Of a stretch of DNA of 64,000 nucleotides, positions 37,572 to 44,291 are shown one piece after another. Both the position numbers and the translations under genes were made by a program. The notes below the pieces were generated by a model. It was not told the origin of the DNA. It did no database searches and saw only the letters and a list, made by a program, of their open reading frames with translations. Each line of letters opens with the position of its first letter. Position 1 is the first letter of the stretch. Source of the stretch: Actinomycetospora corticicola (lineage in GTDB: Bacteria; Actinomycetota; Actinomycetes; Mycobacteriales; Pseudonocardiaceae); NCBI RefSeq assembly GCF_013409505.1, contig NZ_JACCBN010000001.1, positions 4,712,001-4,776,000 on the forward strand, in the 5' to 3' direction.

Positions 37572-39575
37572 ATGACGAGCACGCAGGAGGCTCCCGTGGA
37601 GCTCAGCGCCCGCGAGCTGGAGTCCGCCCTGCTCCAGCGGATCATCCTGCCGCGCCCGGCCGACCCCACCACCGTGCGGTCGCTCTACCTCGACGAGGGC
37701 ACGGCGACGTCGCTGCGCTCGGCGGCGCCCACCGCGGAGCGTCCCGGCACGGTGAACGAGGAGCAGGACGAGTTCGTCCTGCACCTCACCACCGCCGGCG
37801 GGCGCCGGGCCGAGGTGCTCTCGCGGACGTCGGTCCGGGTGCCCGAGCACACCGAGACCTCGTTCGCGGCGTACTTCAACGCCTTCCCGGCGTCGTACTG
37901 GCGGCGCTGGTCGGTGCTCGACGCCGTGCACCTGCGGCTGCGGCTGCGGGGCGCCGGGCGGGTCGACGTCTACCGGTCCACCGCCCGCGGCGTGCCGGTC
38001 CACGTGCACGGCGAGGCCGTCACCGGTGAGGGTGCGATCGACGTGCCGGTCGCGCTGCGCCCGTTCGAGGACGGCGGGTGGATCTGGTTCGACCTGTCGA
38101 GCGGGGCGGAGCCGCTCGAGCTGCTCGACGGCGGGTGGTACGCCGACCGGCCCGCGCCGGGGCGGGCGGCGGTGACGGTCGGGATGCCGACGTTCAACCG
38201 GCCGTCGGACTGCGTGAACACGCTGCGCGCGCTCGGCGAGGACCCGCTGGTGCGCGACGTGCTCACCGCCGTCGTGATCCCCGACCAGGGCACCTCGAAG
38301 GTCCGCGAGCAGGACGGCTTCTCCGACGCGGCGGCGCTGCTCGGCGACCGGCTGCGGATCATCGACCAGCCGAACCTCGGCGGGTCGGGCGGCTACAGCC
38401 GGATCATGTACGAGGCCCTCGAGCACACCGATGCCGAGTACATCCTCTTCATGGACGACGACGTCGTCCTCGAGCCCGACTCGGTGCTGCGCGCCCTCGC
38501 CTTCGCCCGGTTCGCCCGCGCGCCGATGCTCGTGGGCGGGCAGATGCTCTCCCTGCAGGCGCGCTCGCACCTGCACGCCATGGGCGAGGTGGTCGACCGG
38601 CACACCTTCTTCTGGCAGCTCGCGCCGAACACCGAGGACGACCACGACTTCGCGGTCGACTCGCTGCGCGAGACGCTGTGGATGCACCGGCGCACCGACG
38701 TCGACTACAACGCCTGGTGGATGTGCCTGATCCCCCGGGTCGTGGCCGAGCGGATCGGCCAGCCGCTACCGCTGTTCATCAAGTGGGACGACTGCGAGTA
38801 CGGCCTGCGTGCGGGCTCGCACGGCTTCCCGACGGCGACCGTGCCCGGCGTCGCGATCTGGCACATGAGCTTCGTCGAGAAGGACGACAGCTCCGACTGG
38901 CAGGCGTACTTCCACGCCCGCAACCGGCTGGTCGTCGCCGCGCTGCACGGGCCGGACGACCCGAAGGCGATGCTGGTCGACTCGCTCAAGCGCACCCTGC
39001 GCCACCTGTTCCTGCTCGAGTACTCGGCGATCGCGCTGCACCAGATGGCGATGCGCGACTTCCTGTCCGGGCCGAAGGCGCTGTTCGGCTCGCTGCCCAC
39101 CGCGCTCGGTGAGGTCCGGGCGCTGCGGGCGCGCTACCCCGACGGGAAGGTCGTCGCGAGCGCCCGCGACCTGCCCGAGCCCGCGATCGGGGCGCTGGCG
39201 GCGCAGCTGTGGCCGGAGCCGCCGCAGGGCAGGGTCGCCCAGGTGAAGGCGCTCGCCGGCGCCCTGCGCCACCAGCTGCGGCCCACCGACCCGGGCGCCG
39301 CCGAGCGCCCGCAGCGCAACGTCCCCGCCGAGCACGGCACGTGGTTCCTGCTGTCCCGGCTCGACGGGGTCACCGTCTCCACCTCCGACGGCACCGGCGT
39401 CACCTTCCGGCACCGTGACCGCGCGGAGTTCTGGCGGCTGCTGCGGACCTCGCTCGCGATGCACCGCGAGGTCCAGCGGTCGTGGCCGTCGCTGCGCCGG
39501 CGCTACCGGGAGAACATGGGCGAGCTCGTCAGCCGGGAGGCGTGGGAGGCCCAGGTCTTCTCGCGGTTCCGCTAA
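37572..39575 (+). CDS. glfT2: galactofuranosyltransferase GlfT2
   Basis: GlfT2 extends galactan in the cytoplasm with UDP-galactofuranose, alternating 1,5 and 1,6 links. The 667-residue protein has the N-terminal beta domain, the GT-A core with VGMPTFNRPSDC near residue 207, QPNLGGSGGYSR near 270, the metal-binding FMDDDV near 294, WWMCLIPRVV, and the catalytic WDDCEYGLRAG near residue 405 with a His in IWHMSFVEKDD. A helical C-terminal domain follows. Residue pattern and length match mycobacterial GlfT2 better than the second copy at 21670-23547. The promoter is leaderless. The stop overlaps that of the convergent flavoprotein gene in a shared CTAA. Confidence 0.95.
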   Translation: MTSTQEAPVELSARELESALLQRIILPRPADPTTVRSLYLDEGTATSLRSAAPTAERPGTVNEEQDEFVLHLTTAGGRRAEVLSRTSVRVPEHTETSFAAYFNAFPASYWRRWSVLDAVHLRLRLRGAGRVDVYRSTARGVPVHVHGEAVTGEGAIDVPVALRPFEDGGWIWFDLSSGAEPLELLDGGWYADRPAPGRAAVTVGMPTFNRPSDCVNTLRALGEDPLVRDVLTAVVIPDQGTSKVREQDGFSDAAALLGDRLRIIDQPNLGGSGGYSRIMYEALEHTDAEYILFMDDDVVLEPDSVLRALAFARFARAPMLVGGQMLSLQARSHLHAMGEVVDRHTFFWQLAPNTEDDHDFAVDSLRETLWMHRRTDVDYNAWWMCLIPRVVAERIGQPLPLFIKWDDCEYGLRAGSHGFPTATVPGVAIWHMSFVEKDDSSDWQAYFHARNRLVVAALHGPDDPKAMLVDSLKRTLRHLFLLEYSAIALHQMAMRDFLSGPKALFGSLPTALGEVRALRARYPDGKVVASARDLPEPAIGALAAQLWPEPPQGRVAQVKALAGALRHQLRPTDPGAAERPQRNVPAEHGTWFLLSRLDGVTVSTSDGTGVTFRHRDRAEFWRLLRTSLAMHREVQRSWPSLRRRYRENMGELVSREAWEAQVFSRFR

Positions 39576-40000
39576 CCCGCCGCGAGCTCGTCGAGGACGA
39601 GGTCGCGCAGGACCACGTCCGCGACGTCGAACCCGGACGCCCGCACCCGCGCGACGTCGAGCCCCAGCGACGGGCCGACCAGCCGGGCGCCGGCCTCCCG
39701 GAGGGCGTCGCGGGCGTCCTCCAGCGCGTACCGCGCGCGGGTCCGCCCGCCGTAGCCGACCAGGCCGACCGTGCGGCCCGACCACCGGGCGGTCGCGAGG
39801 TCGGCCAGGAGTGTCCGCGGCGCGCCGTGCAGGTACTCCGGGACGATCACGACGGCGGGTCGGATGTGCTCGTCGCGAGCGTCCGCGTGGTGGGTCGCGA
39901 TGCCCTCCCCGAGCCAGAGGGCGAGCTCCGCGGCGAACGGGGCGTCGCGCAGGGCGGGGCGGATGACGCTCACGGGCGGGGTCGTCGCGGTGCCGGTCAC
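39572..40000 (-). CDS. short NAD(P)H-dependent FMN-reductase-like protein
   Basis: The 142-residue protein has a flavodoxin-like pattern. VVIVPEYLHGAPRTLLADL (near residue 50) matches the flavin-contacting PEYN segment of NADPH-dependent FMN reductases, and TVGLVGYGGRTRARYALEDAR matches the next strand and helix. It is shorter than usual (about 180). The N-terminal phosphate-binding loop GSLR-x-x-S is replaced by VIRPALRDAPF, so FMN binding is doubtful. The GTG at 40000 has AGGAGGG about eight bases upstream. Function unknown. Confidence 0.65.
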   Translation of the reverse strand: MTGTATTPPVSVIRPALRDAPFAAELALWLGEGIATHHADARDEHIRPAVVIVPEYLHGAPRTLLADLATARWSGRTVGLVGYGGRTRARYALEDARDALREAGARLVGPSLGLDVARVRASGFDVADVVLRDLVLDELAAG

Positions 40001-40142
40001 GGTGCGGCCCTCCTGCGCCTCGGTGCGGTTCACGGTCGTCACACCGTCGCCGAGGACACCGGCCCGTCTCAACCGATTTCGCTCGGAGCGTCGTCCCCCC
40101 GGTCGTGGGGATTCGGATGGCAGGCGGTGCCAGAATCGGCGG

Positions 40143-40877
40143 ATGGCGCAGCAGGGGACCGACGAGCAGACGTCCGACCAACAGTCCTCTGACGAGGCGG
40201 CCGGGAAACACCGGGCGAGCGACGAGGGGGCCGACCAGACGTCGGGGTCGTCGGAGTCCGACGGTTCGTCGAAGGAGGCGGAGTCGTCGGGGGAGCAGTC
40301 CACCGAGTCGTCGGAGCAGCAGTCAGCCTCGTCGGAGCAGCAGTCAGCCCCGTCGGAGGCGAAGACGGAGAAGCAGGCGGCCTCGTCGGAGTCGAAGACG
40401 GAGAAGCAGGCGGCTCCGTCGGAGTCGAAGACGGAGAAGCAGTCGTCCCCGTCGGAGGCGAAGACGGAGAAGCAGTCGGCCCCGGACGACGCGCCGACCG
40501 AGCAGCACCGGCGCGGCTCCGCCGACACCTCGTGGGCCGAGCCCGAGACCCAGCGTCGCCACGTGGACGTCGGGGAGATCGTCTGGCGCGCCGGCAACGT
40601 CATCGCGACCGTCGTGCGCACACTCGCGTTCCTGTTCGCCCTGGTGCTGATCGTCAACGTGGTGCTCGTGCTCGTCGGGGTGAACCCGGCGAACGGGGTG
40701 GCCCAGTTCATCGGCGGCGTCGCGGACACCGTGATCCTGGGCTTCCGGGACCTCTTCGTACCGAGCGACCCGAAGATCGCGCTGATCGTGAACTCCCTGG
40801 TCGCCGCCGTGTTCTGGGTGTTCGTCGGCGAACTGTTCTCCCGTCTGATCCGCTTCATCGCCGCCCGCGTCAAGTAG
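40143..40877 (+). CDS. membrane protein with Ser/Glu/Lys repeat N-terminus
   Basis: The 244-residue protein has a long disordered N-terminus (residues 1-140) made of Ser, Glu, Gln and Lys. This includes four 11-residue repeats with the core SE-[AS]-KTEKQ. Two membrane helices follow (about 155-182 and 215-240) with the loop NPANGVAQFIGGVADTVILGFRDLF. The helical part resembles small conserved actinobacterial membrane proteins. The repeat is highly charged and may bind the wall or a protein partner. The ATG at 40143 has no Shine-Dalgarno; a CAGAAT six bases upstream resembles a leaderless -10 box. Function unknown. Confidence 0.72.
   Translation: MAQQGTDEQTSDQQSSDEAAGKHRASDEGADQTSGSSESDGSSKEAESSGEQSTESSEQQSASSEQQSAPSEAKTEKQAASSESKTEKQAAPSESKTEKQSSPSEAKTEKQSAPDDAPTEQHRRGSADTSWAEPETQRRHVDVGEIVWRAGNVIATVVRTLAFLFALVLIVNVVLVLVGVNPANGVAQFIGGVADTVILGFRDLFVPSDPKIALIVNSLVAAVFWVFVGELFSRLIRFIAARVK
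40350..40481 (+). repeat. four 33-bp tandem repeats in coding sequence
   Basis: Units start at 40350, 40383, 40416 and 40449, each encoding 11 residues with the core SE-[AS]-KTEKQ. They differ at few positions. Just upstream an 18-bp unit encoding SEQQSA is repeated twice. Copy number is probably variable among strains. Confidence 0.85.
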
Positions 40878-40886
40878 GCCGACCAC

Positions 40887-40920
40887 CCTGCCCCACGAGA
40901 TGTACGTGGGGCAGGTTCTT
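40887..40920. terminator. hairpin after the Ser/Glu/Lys-repeat gene, fused to the first 47-bp repeat
   Basis: An 11-bp perfect stem (CCTGCCCCACG / CGTGGGGCAGG) with a seven-base loop is followed by TTCTT. Its right arm is the first 11 bases of the first unit of the 47-bp repeat array, so the left arm can also pair with the other units. Confidence 0.6.
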
Positions 40921-41628
40921 GGCCCGCCCGGGATGCCTGGTGTGCACCTCGCCCAGGAGGGTCCGCGCAGGGCGGTCCGGACCCGCCGTCAAGAAGGGAC
41001 AGCCGAGTCCCGCCGCCGCGAGACTCACGTGGGGCAGGTTCCGGGCGCGCCAGCCCTGCCTGGTGTGCACCTCGAGTGGGCCGGGCCGCGGCGCGGCTCC
41101 GAGAGTGACGTGGGGCAGGTTCTTGGCCCGCCCGGGATGCCTGGTGTGCACCTCGGCGGTGGGCCGGGCTGCGGCGCGGCCGCGAGATGTACGTGGGACA
41201 GGTTCTTGGCCCGCCCGGGATGCCTGGTGTGCACCTCGCCCAGGAGGGTCCGCGCAGGGCGGTCCCGATCCGCCGTCAAGAAGGGACAGCCGAGTCCCGC
41301 CGCCGCGAGACTCACGTGGGGCAGGTTCCGGGCGTGCCAGCCCTGCCTGGTGTGCACCTCGGCGGTGGGCCGGGCTGCGGCGCGGCTCCGAGAGTGACGT
41401 GGGGCAGGTTCTTGGTCCGCCCGGGATGCCTGGTGTGCACCTCGTCCGGAAGGGTCCGCACGTGGCCGACCCCGACCCGTCGTCGGGAAGGGGTAGCCGA
41501 GTCCCGCCGCCGCGAGACTCACGTGGGGCAGGTTCCGCGCCCGCGAGCCATGCCTGGTGTGCACCTCGCCGGGCGGGCCGGGCCGCAGCGCGGCTCCGAG
41601 AGTGACGTGGAGCAGGTTCCGGGCGCGG
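40905..41628. repeat. array of 47-bp repeats with two alternating spacer types
   Basis: Seven full units lie at 40905-40951, 41028-41074, 41109-41155, 41192-41238, 41315-41361, 41398-41444 and 41522-41568, with a partial eighth from 41606. Each starts CGTGGGGCAGGTTC and ends TGGTGTGCACCTCG. Spacers are of two kinds, about 76 bases and about 34-36 bases, and each kind is itself repeated. Start-to-start distances run 123, 81, 83, 123, 83, 124 and 84 bases. The whole fills the gap between two convergent genes. No cas gene is present and spacers are not unique, so it is not a CRISPR array. No protein is likely encoded, although frames stay open because of the base composition. Confidence 0.9.
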
Positions 41629-41631
41629 CGA

Positions 41632-42975
41632 TCAGCTCTCCGCGGCGGCGCTCCCGGCGCCGGCCGCCCCCGGCACCCCGCGCACGGGGATGAGGGCGAG
41701 CAGGCCGACGAGCAGCACGATCCCGATGCCGAGGATGCCCCACCGCTGCTCGCCGAACAGGGTGATGAAGAGCCCGAAGAGGGCGGGGGCGAGGAAGCTG
41801 ACGGCGCGGCCGGTCGTGGCGTACAGGCCGAAGATCTCGCCCTCGCGTCCGGGCGGGACGAGGCGGGCGAGGTAGCTGCGCGAGCACGCCTGGGCGGGTC
41901 CGACGAACAGGCAGAGGACGAGCCCACCGATCCAGAACGCGGTCTTCCCCGACGCCGGCAGCAGCGCCGCGGCGACCACGACGAGCGCCGCGAGGGACAC
42001 GAGGATCACCGGCTTGGGGCCGATCCGGTCGTCCAGGCGGCCGCCGACGACCGCGCCGATCGCGGAAACGACGTTGGCGACGATCGCGAAGATGATGACC
42101 TCGGACGCGTCGAGCCCGAACGTGCCGGCCGCAAGGACGCCGCCGAACGTGAAGACGGCGGTCAGGCCGTCGCGGTAGACGGCGCTCGCGACGAGGAACC
42201 CGAGCAGGTGCGGGTCGGAGTGGTAGAGCCGGATCAGGCGCCGGACCAGCAGCTTGTACGAGCCGACCCAGCTCACCGACGCGGCCTCGGCGTCCCCGGG
42301 CGGGGCGGGGAAGGGGAAGCGCATGAAGAGCACGGGGATCGCGAAGAGCCCGAACCACACCGCGGCCAGCAGGGCGACGACCCGCGGCGCGAGGTCCTCC
42401 GACCCGAACGTGATCACCCCGATCGGCGGGATGAACAGGAAGAGGCAGGCGGCGAGCAGCACGATGCCGCCGAGGTAGCCCGCCGACCAGCCGACCCCCG
42501 AGACCCAGCCGGTCCGCCCGGGCGGGGCGAGCCGGTAGATCATCGCGTTGTACTCGACCTGCGCGAGCTCGTAGGCGAAGGTCCCGACGCCGAGCAGGAT
42601 CAGTCCGAGCAGCAGATAGTCCGGTGCGCCCTGCACCAGGAACATCAGGGCGCTCGCCACGACGATGACCGCGGTCAGCACCCCGAGCCGACGCTGCCGC
42701 CCCTGCTCCGCCCCGGTCGCGTCGCTGCGCTGGCCGTAGACGGGCGCCGTCAGGGCGACGAGCACCCCGGCGATCGCGATCGTGGTGGCGAGCGCGGCGG
42801 ACCCGCTGGCCTCGTCGGCCGCCACCCCGTTGGTGAGGTAGACGGTGAAGACGAACGTCGTGATGACGGCGTTGAACGCGGCCGATCCCCAGTCCCACGC
42901 CGCCCAGCGGACGAGTGCCCCGGTGGTGCGCGGCGTGGGAGCGGGAGTGAGCGGCACGGCCGACCCGGTGGACAC
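41632..42975 (-). CDS. MFS transporter, UMF1/Atg22-like family
   Basis: The 447-residue protein has 12 predicted helices. The opening ALVRWAAWDWGSAAFNAVITTFVFTVYLT is a hallmark of the UMF1 (Atg22-like) branch of the major facilitator superfamily. GRLDDRIGPKPVILVSL near residue 310 matches the loop between helices of the second half. Related proteins export small molecules or amino acids; the substrate is unknown. The start is GTG at 42975, placed exactly seven bases after a TAGCGT -10 box, so the mRNA is probably leaderless. Its 3' end borders the repeat array. Confidence 0.87.
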   Translation of the reverse strand: MSTGSAVPLTPAPTPRTTGALVRWAAWDWGSAAFNAVITTFVFTVYLTNGVAADEASGSAALATTIAIAGVLVALTAPVYGQRSDATGAEQGRQRRLGVLTAVIVVASALMFLVQGAPDYLLLGLILLGVGTFAYELAQVEYNAMIYRLAPPGRTGWVSGVGWSAGYLGGIVLLAACLFLFIPPIGVITFGSEDLAPRVVALLAAVWFGLFAIPVLFMRFPFPAPPGDAEAASVSWVGSYKLLVRRLIRLYHSDPHLLGFLVASAVYRDGLTAVFTFGGVLAAGTFGLDASEVIIFAIVANVVSAIGAVVGGRLDDRIGPKPVILVSLAALVVVAAALLPASGKTAFWIGGLVLCLFVGPAQACSRSYLARLVPPGREGEIFGLYATTGRAVSFLAPALFGLFITLFGEQRWGILGIGIVLLVGLLALIPVRGVPGAAGAGSAAAES

Positions 42976-43322
42976 GCCCCGGACGCTAGCCCACCCGGGC
43001 CTCGAACCGCCCTTTCCCGACGACGGGCGACACGCACTGCCCCGCCCGGCGCGCGTCTTCCTCCGTTCGGCGCAGTCGTCATGCTGCGGCGAAGCGGTGG
43101 TGGGTGCGGGCCGTGACGAGGATGCGTCGCACGGGCGTGGTGGGCGTCGAGAAGGGTGTCGCGGTTCTTCACGGTGCGGCGCCGACGTCACGGGGACGGG
43201 GCACGGAGGGCGTGCGCGGACGGGTGACCGCTCCGCCTCACCTGCTTCCGACACGTTTCGCGCACGCCTGATTACGTTCCGGTCACGCGATCGATCCCGA
43301 TCGCGGACTCGATCGGAAGGAC
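42976..43322. other. intergenic region without gene, divergent promoters
   Basis: This 347-base stretch holds the leaderless promoter of the MFS gene (TAGCGT, minus strand, 42988-42983), a TACGTT near 43273 that could serve the small secreted protein, and an inverted repeat GCGATCG / CGATCGC (43287-43304) in its leader. Nothing else with coding character was seen. Confidence 0.5.
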
Positions 43323-43640
43323 ATGATGGTGGGAGTCATCCGCAAGGCCCTGCTGGCGACGTCGCTCATCGGCGCGGGCCTCGCGAGCACGACGGGCGCC
43401 GCGTTCGCACACGAGGGTGGGGACGACGTGACGGTGCAGAAGGGGCTGATCAACTCCAGCGACTTCGCGCCCAACACCCCGATCAACGTCTGCAACAACG
43501 ACGTGCCGGTCAACGTCCTGGGCGTCCAGGTCCCGGTGCAGGACAACGCCGGGTCGATCCCGCTGCTGTCGAAGGCCGGCAAGGGCAACTCGGCGGGCAT
43601 CGCGAAGTCCTGCGCGAACCCGATCCACGCCGACAACTGA
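43323..43640 (+). CDS. small secreted protein, chaplin-like
   Basis: The 105-residue precursor has a signal peptide (MVGVIRKALLATSLIGAGLA, cleavage near AFA-H, residue 29). The mature part of about 75 residues has two cysteines (VCNND, SCANP), likely disulfide-bonded, and a hydrophobic VNVLGVQVPVQD segment. Small secreted proteins of this look, rich in Asn/Val with one Cys pair, resemble chaplins, which coat aerial surfaces in actinomycetes, but true chaplin spacing is not met. GGAAGG lies two bases before the first ATG and five before the second (43326), which may be the real start. Confidence 0.68.
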   Translation: MMVGVIRKALLATSLIGAGLASTTGAAFAHEGGDDVTVQKGLINSSDFAPNTPINVCNNDVPVNVLGVQVPVQDNAGSIPLLSKAGKGNSAGIAKSCANPIHADN

Positions 43641-43784
43641 GCTCGGCCGCGCCGCTGACGGCGCCCTGAACCACCACGACGCGCCCGTCCCGCCGGCCCC
43701 ACCGGCGTGGCGGGCGCGTCCGTGCGTGGAAATTCGGTTACGCTCGGTGTGCGTTTGTGGCATTCCAGCGAGACGGAGGACCCG

Positions 43785-44222
43785 GTGCTGAAGGGGTTCA
43801 AGGACTTCCTGCTCCGCGGCAACGTGGTCGACCTCGCGGTGGCGGTGGTGATCGGAGCCGCGTTCACCGCGGTCGTCACCGCGTTCACCAGCGCGTTCCT
43901 CAAGCCGCTCATCCAGCTCGCCACGGGCGGCGGCGGGCAGCTCGCGGGGACGTTCACGGTCAACGGCGTCGTGTTCGACTACGCGTCGTTCATCAACGCC
44001 CTCATCACGTTCGTCATCACCGCGGCCGTCATCTACTTCCTCGTGGTCCTGCCGCTCAAGATCGTCGCGGAGCGCCGCAAGCGGGGCGAGGAGGCCGGGC
44101 CGGCCGAGCCCACCGACGTGGAGCTGCTCACCGAGATCCGCGACCTGCTCCGCGAGCAGTCCCGGGGCCCCCGGCGCGACGACGGCGGCACCGCCGGGCG
44201 GATCCCGCACCAGGACAGGTAG
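43785..44222 (+). CDS. mscL: large-conductance mechanosensitive channel MscL
   Basis: MscL is a homopentameric channel that opens under membrane tension and releases solutes on osmotic downshock. The 145-residue protein starts MLKGFKDFLLRGNVVDLAVAVVIGAAF, the N-terminal amphipathic helix and TM1 gate region, then has a periplasmic loop and TM2 (LITFVITAAVIYFLVV), and a charged C-terminal bundle (VELLTEIRDLLRE). All follow the M. tuberculosis MscL pattern. The GTG at 43785 has GGAGG five bases upstream. The TAG stop is the outer end of a palindrome shared with the convergent GT-C gene. Confidence 0.96.
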   Translation: MLKGFKDFLLRGNVVDLAVAVVIGAAFTAVVTAFTSAFLKPLIQLATGGGGQLAGTFTVNGVVFDYASFINALITFVITAAVIYFLVVLPLKIVAERRKRGEEAGPAEPTDVELLTEIRDLLREQSRGPRRDDGGTAGRIPHQDR

Positions 44223-44291
44223 GTGCTCCGCGTGTGAGCACTAACGGTCGTGATAGCGACCTTTTCTGCTCACGTGCGCGCAGCGCACCTA
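44220..44291. terminator. palindromic element between mscL and GT-C gene, stop codons at both ends
   Basis: The element begins TAGGTGC and ends GCACCTA. Both terminal TAG triplets (44220-44222 plus strand, 44291-44289 minus strand) are the stop codons of the convergent genes. Inside, GTGAGCA pairs with TGCTCAC, and GGTCG with CGACC around a six-base loop; the CTAAC/TTTTC part is unpaired. It is one of four related elements in the window. Confidence 0.7.

Noticed and set aside
40905-41628. CRISPR-like array
   Set aside because: Units are regular but the spacers fall into two repeated classes instead of being unique, the unit is 47 bp, and no cas genes are near.
40900-41693. Long open frames on both strands in the repeat array
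   Set aside because: They translate the repeat unit over and over, have no ribosome binding sites, and exist because the GC-rich repeat has few stop codons.
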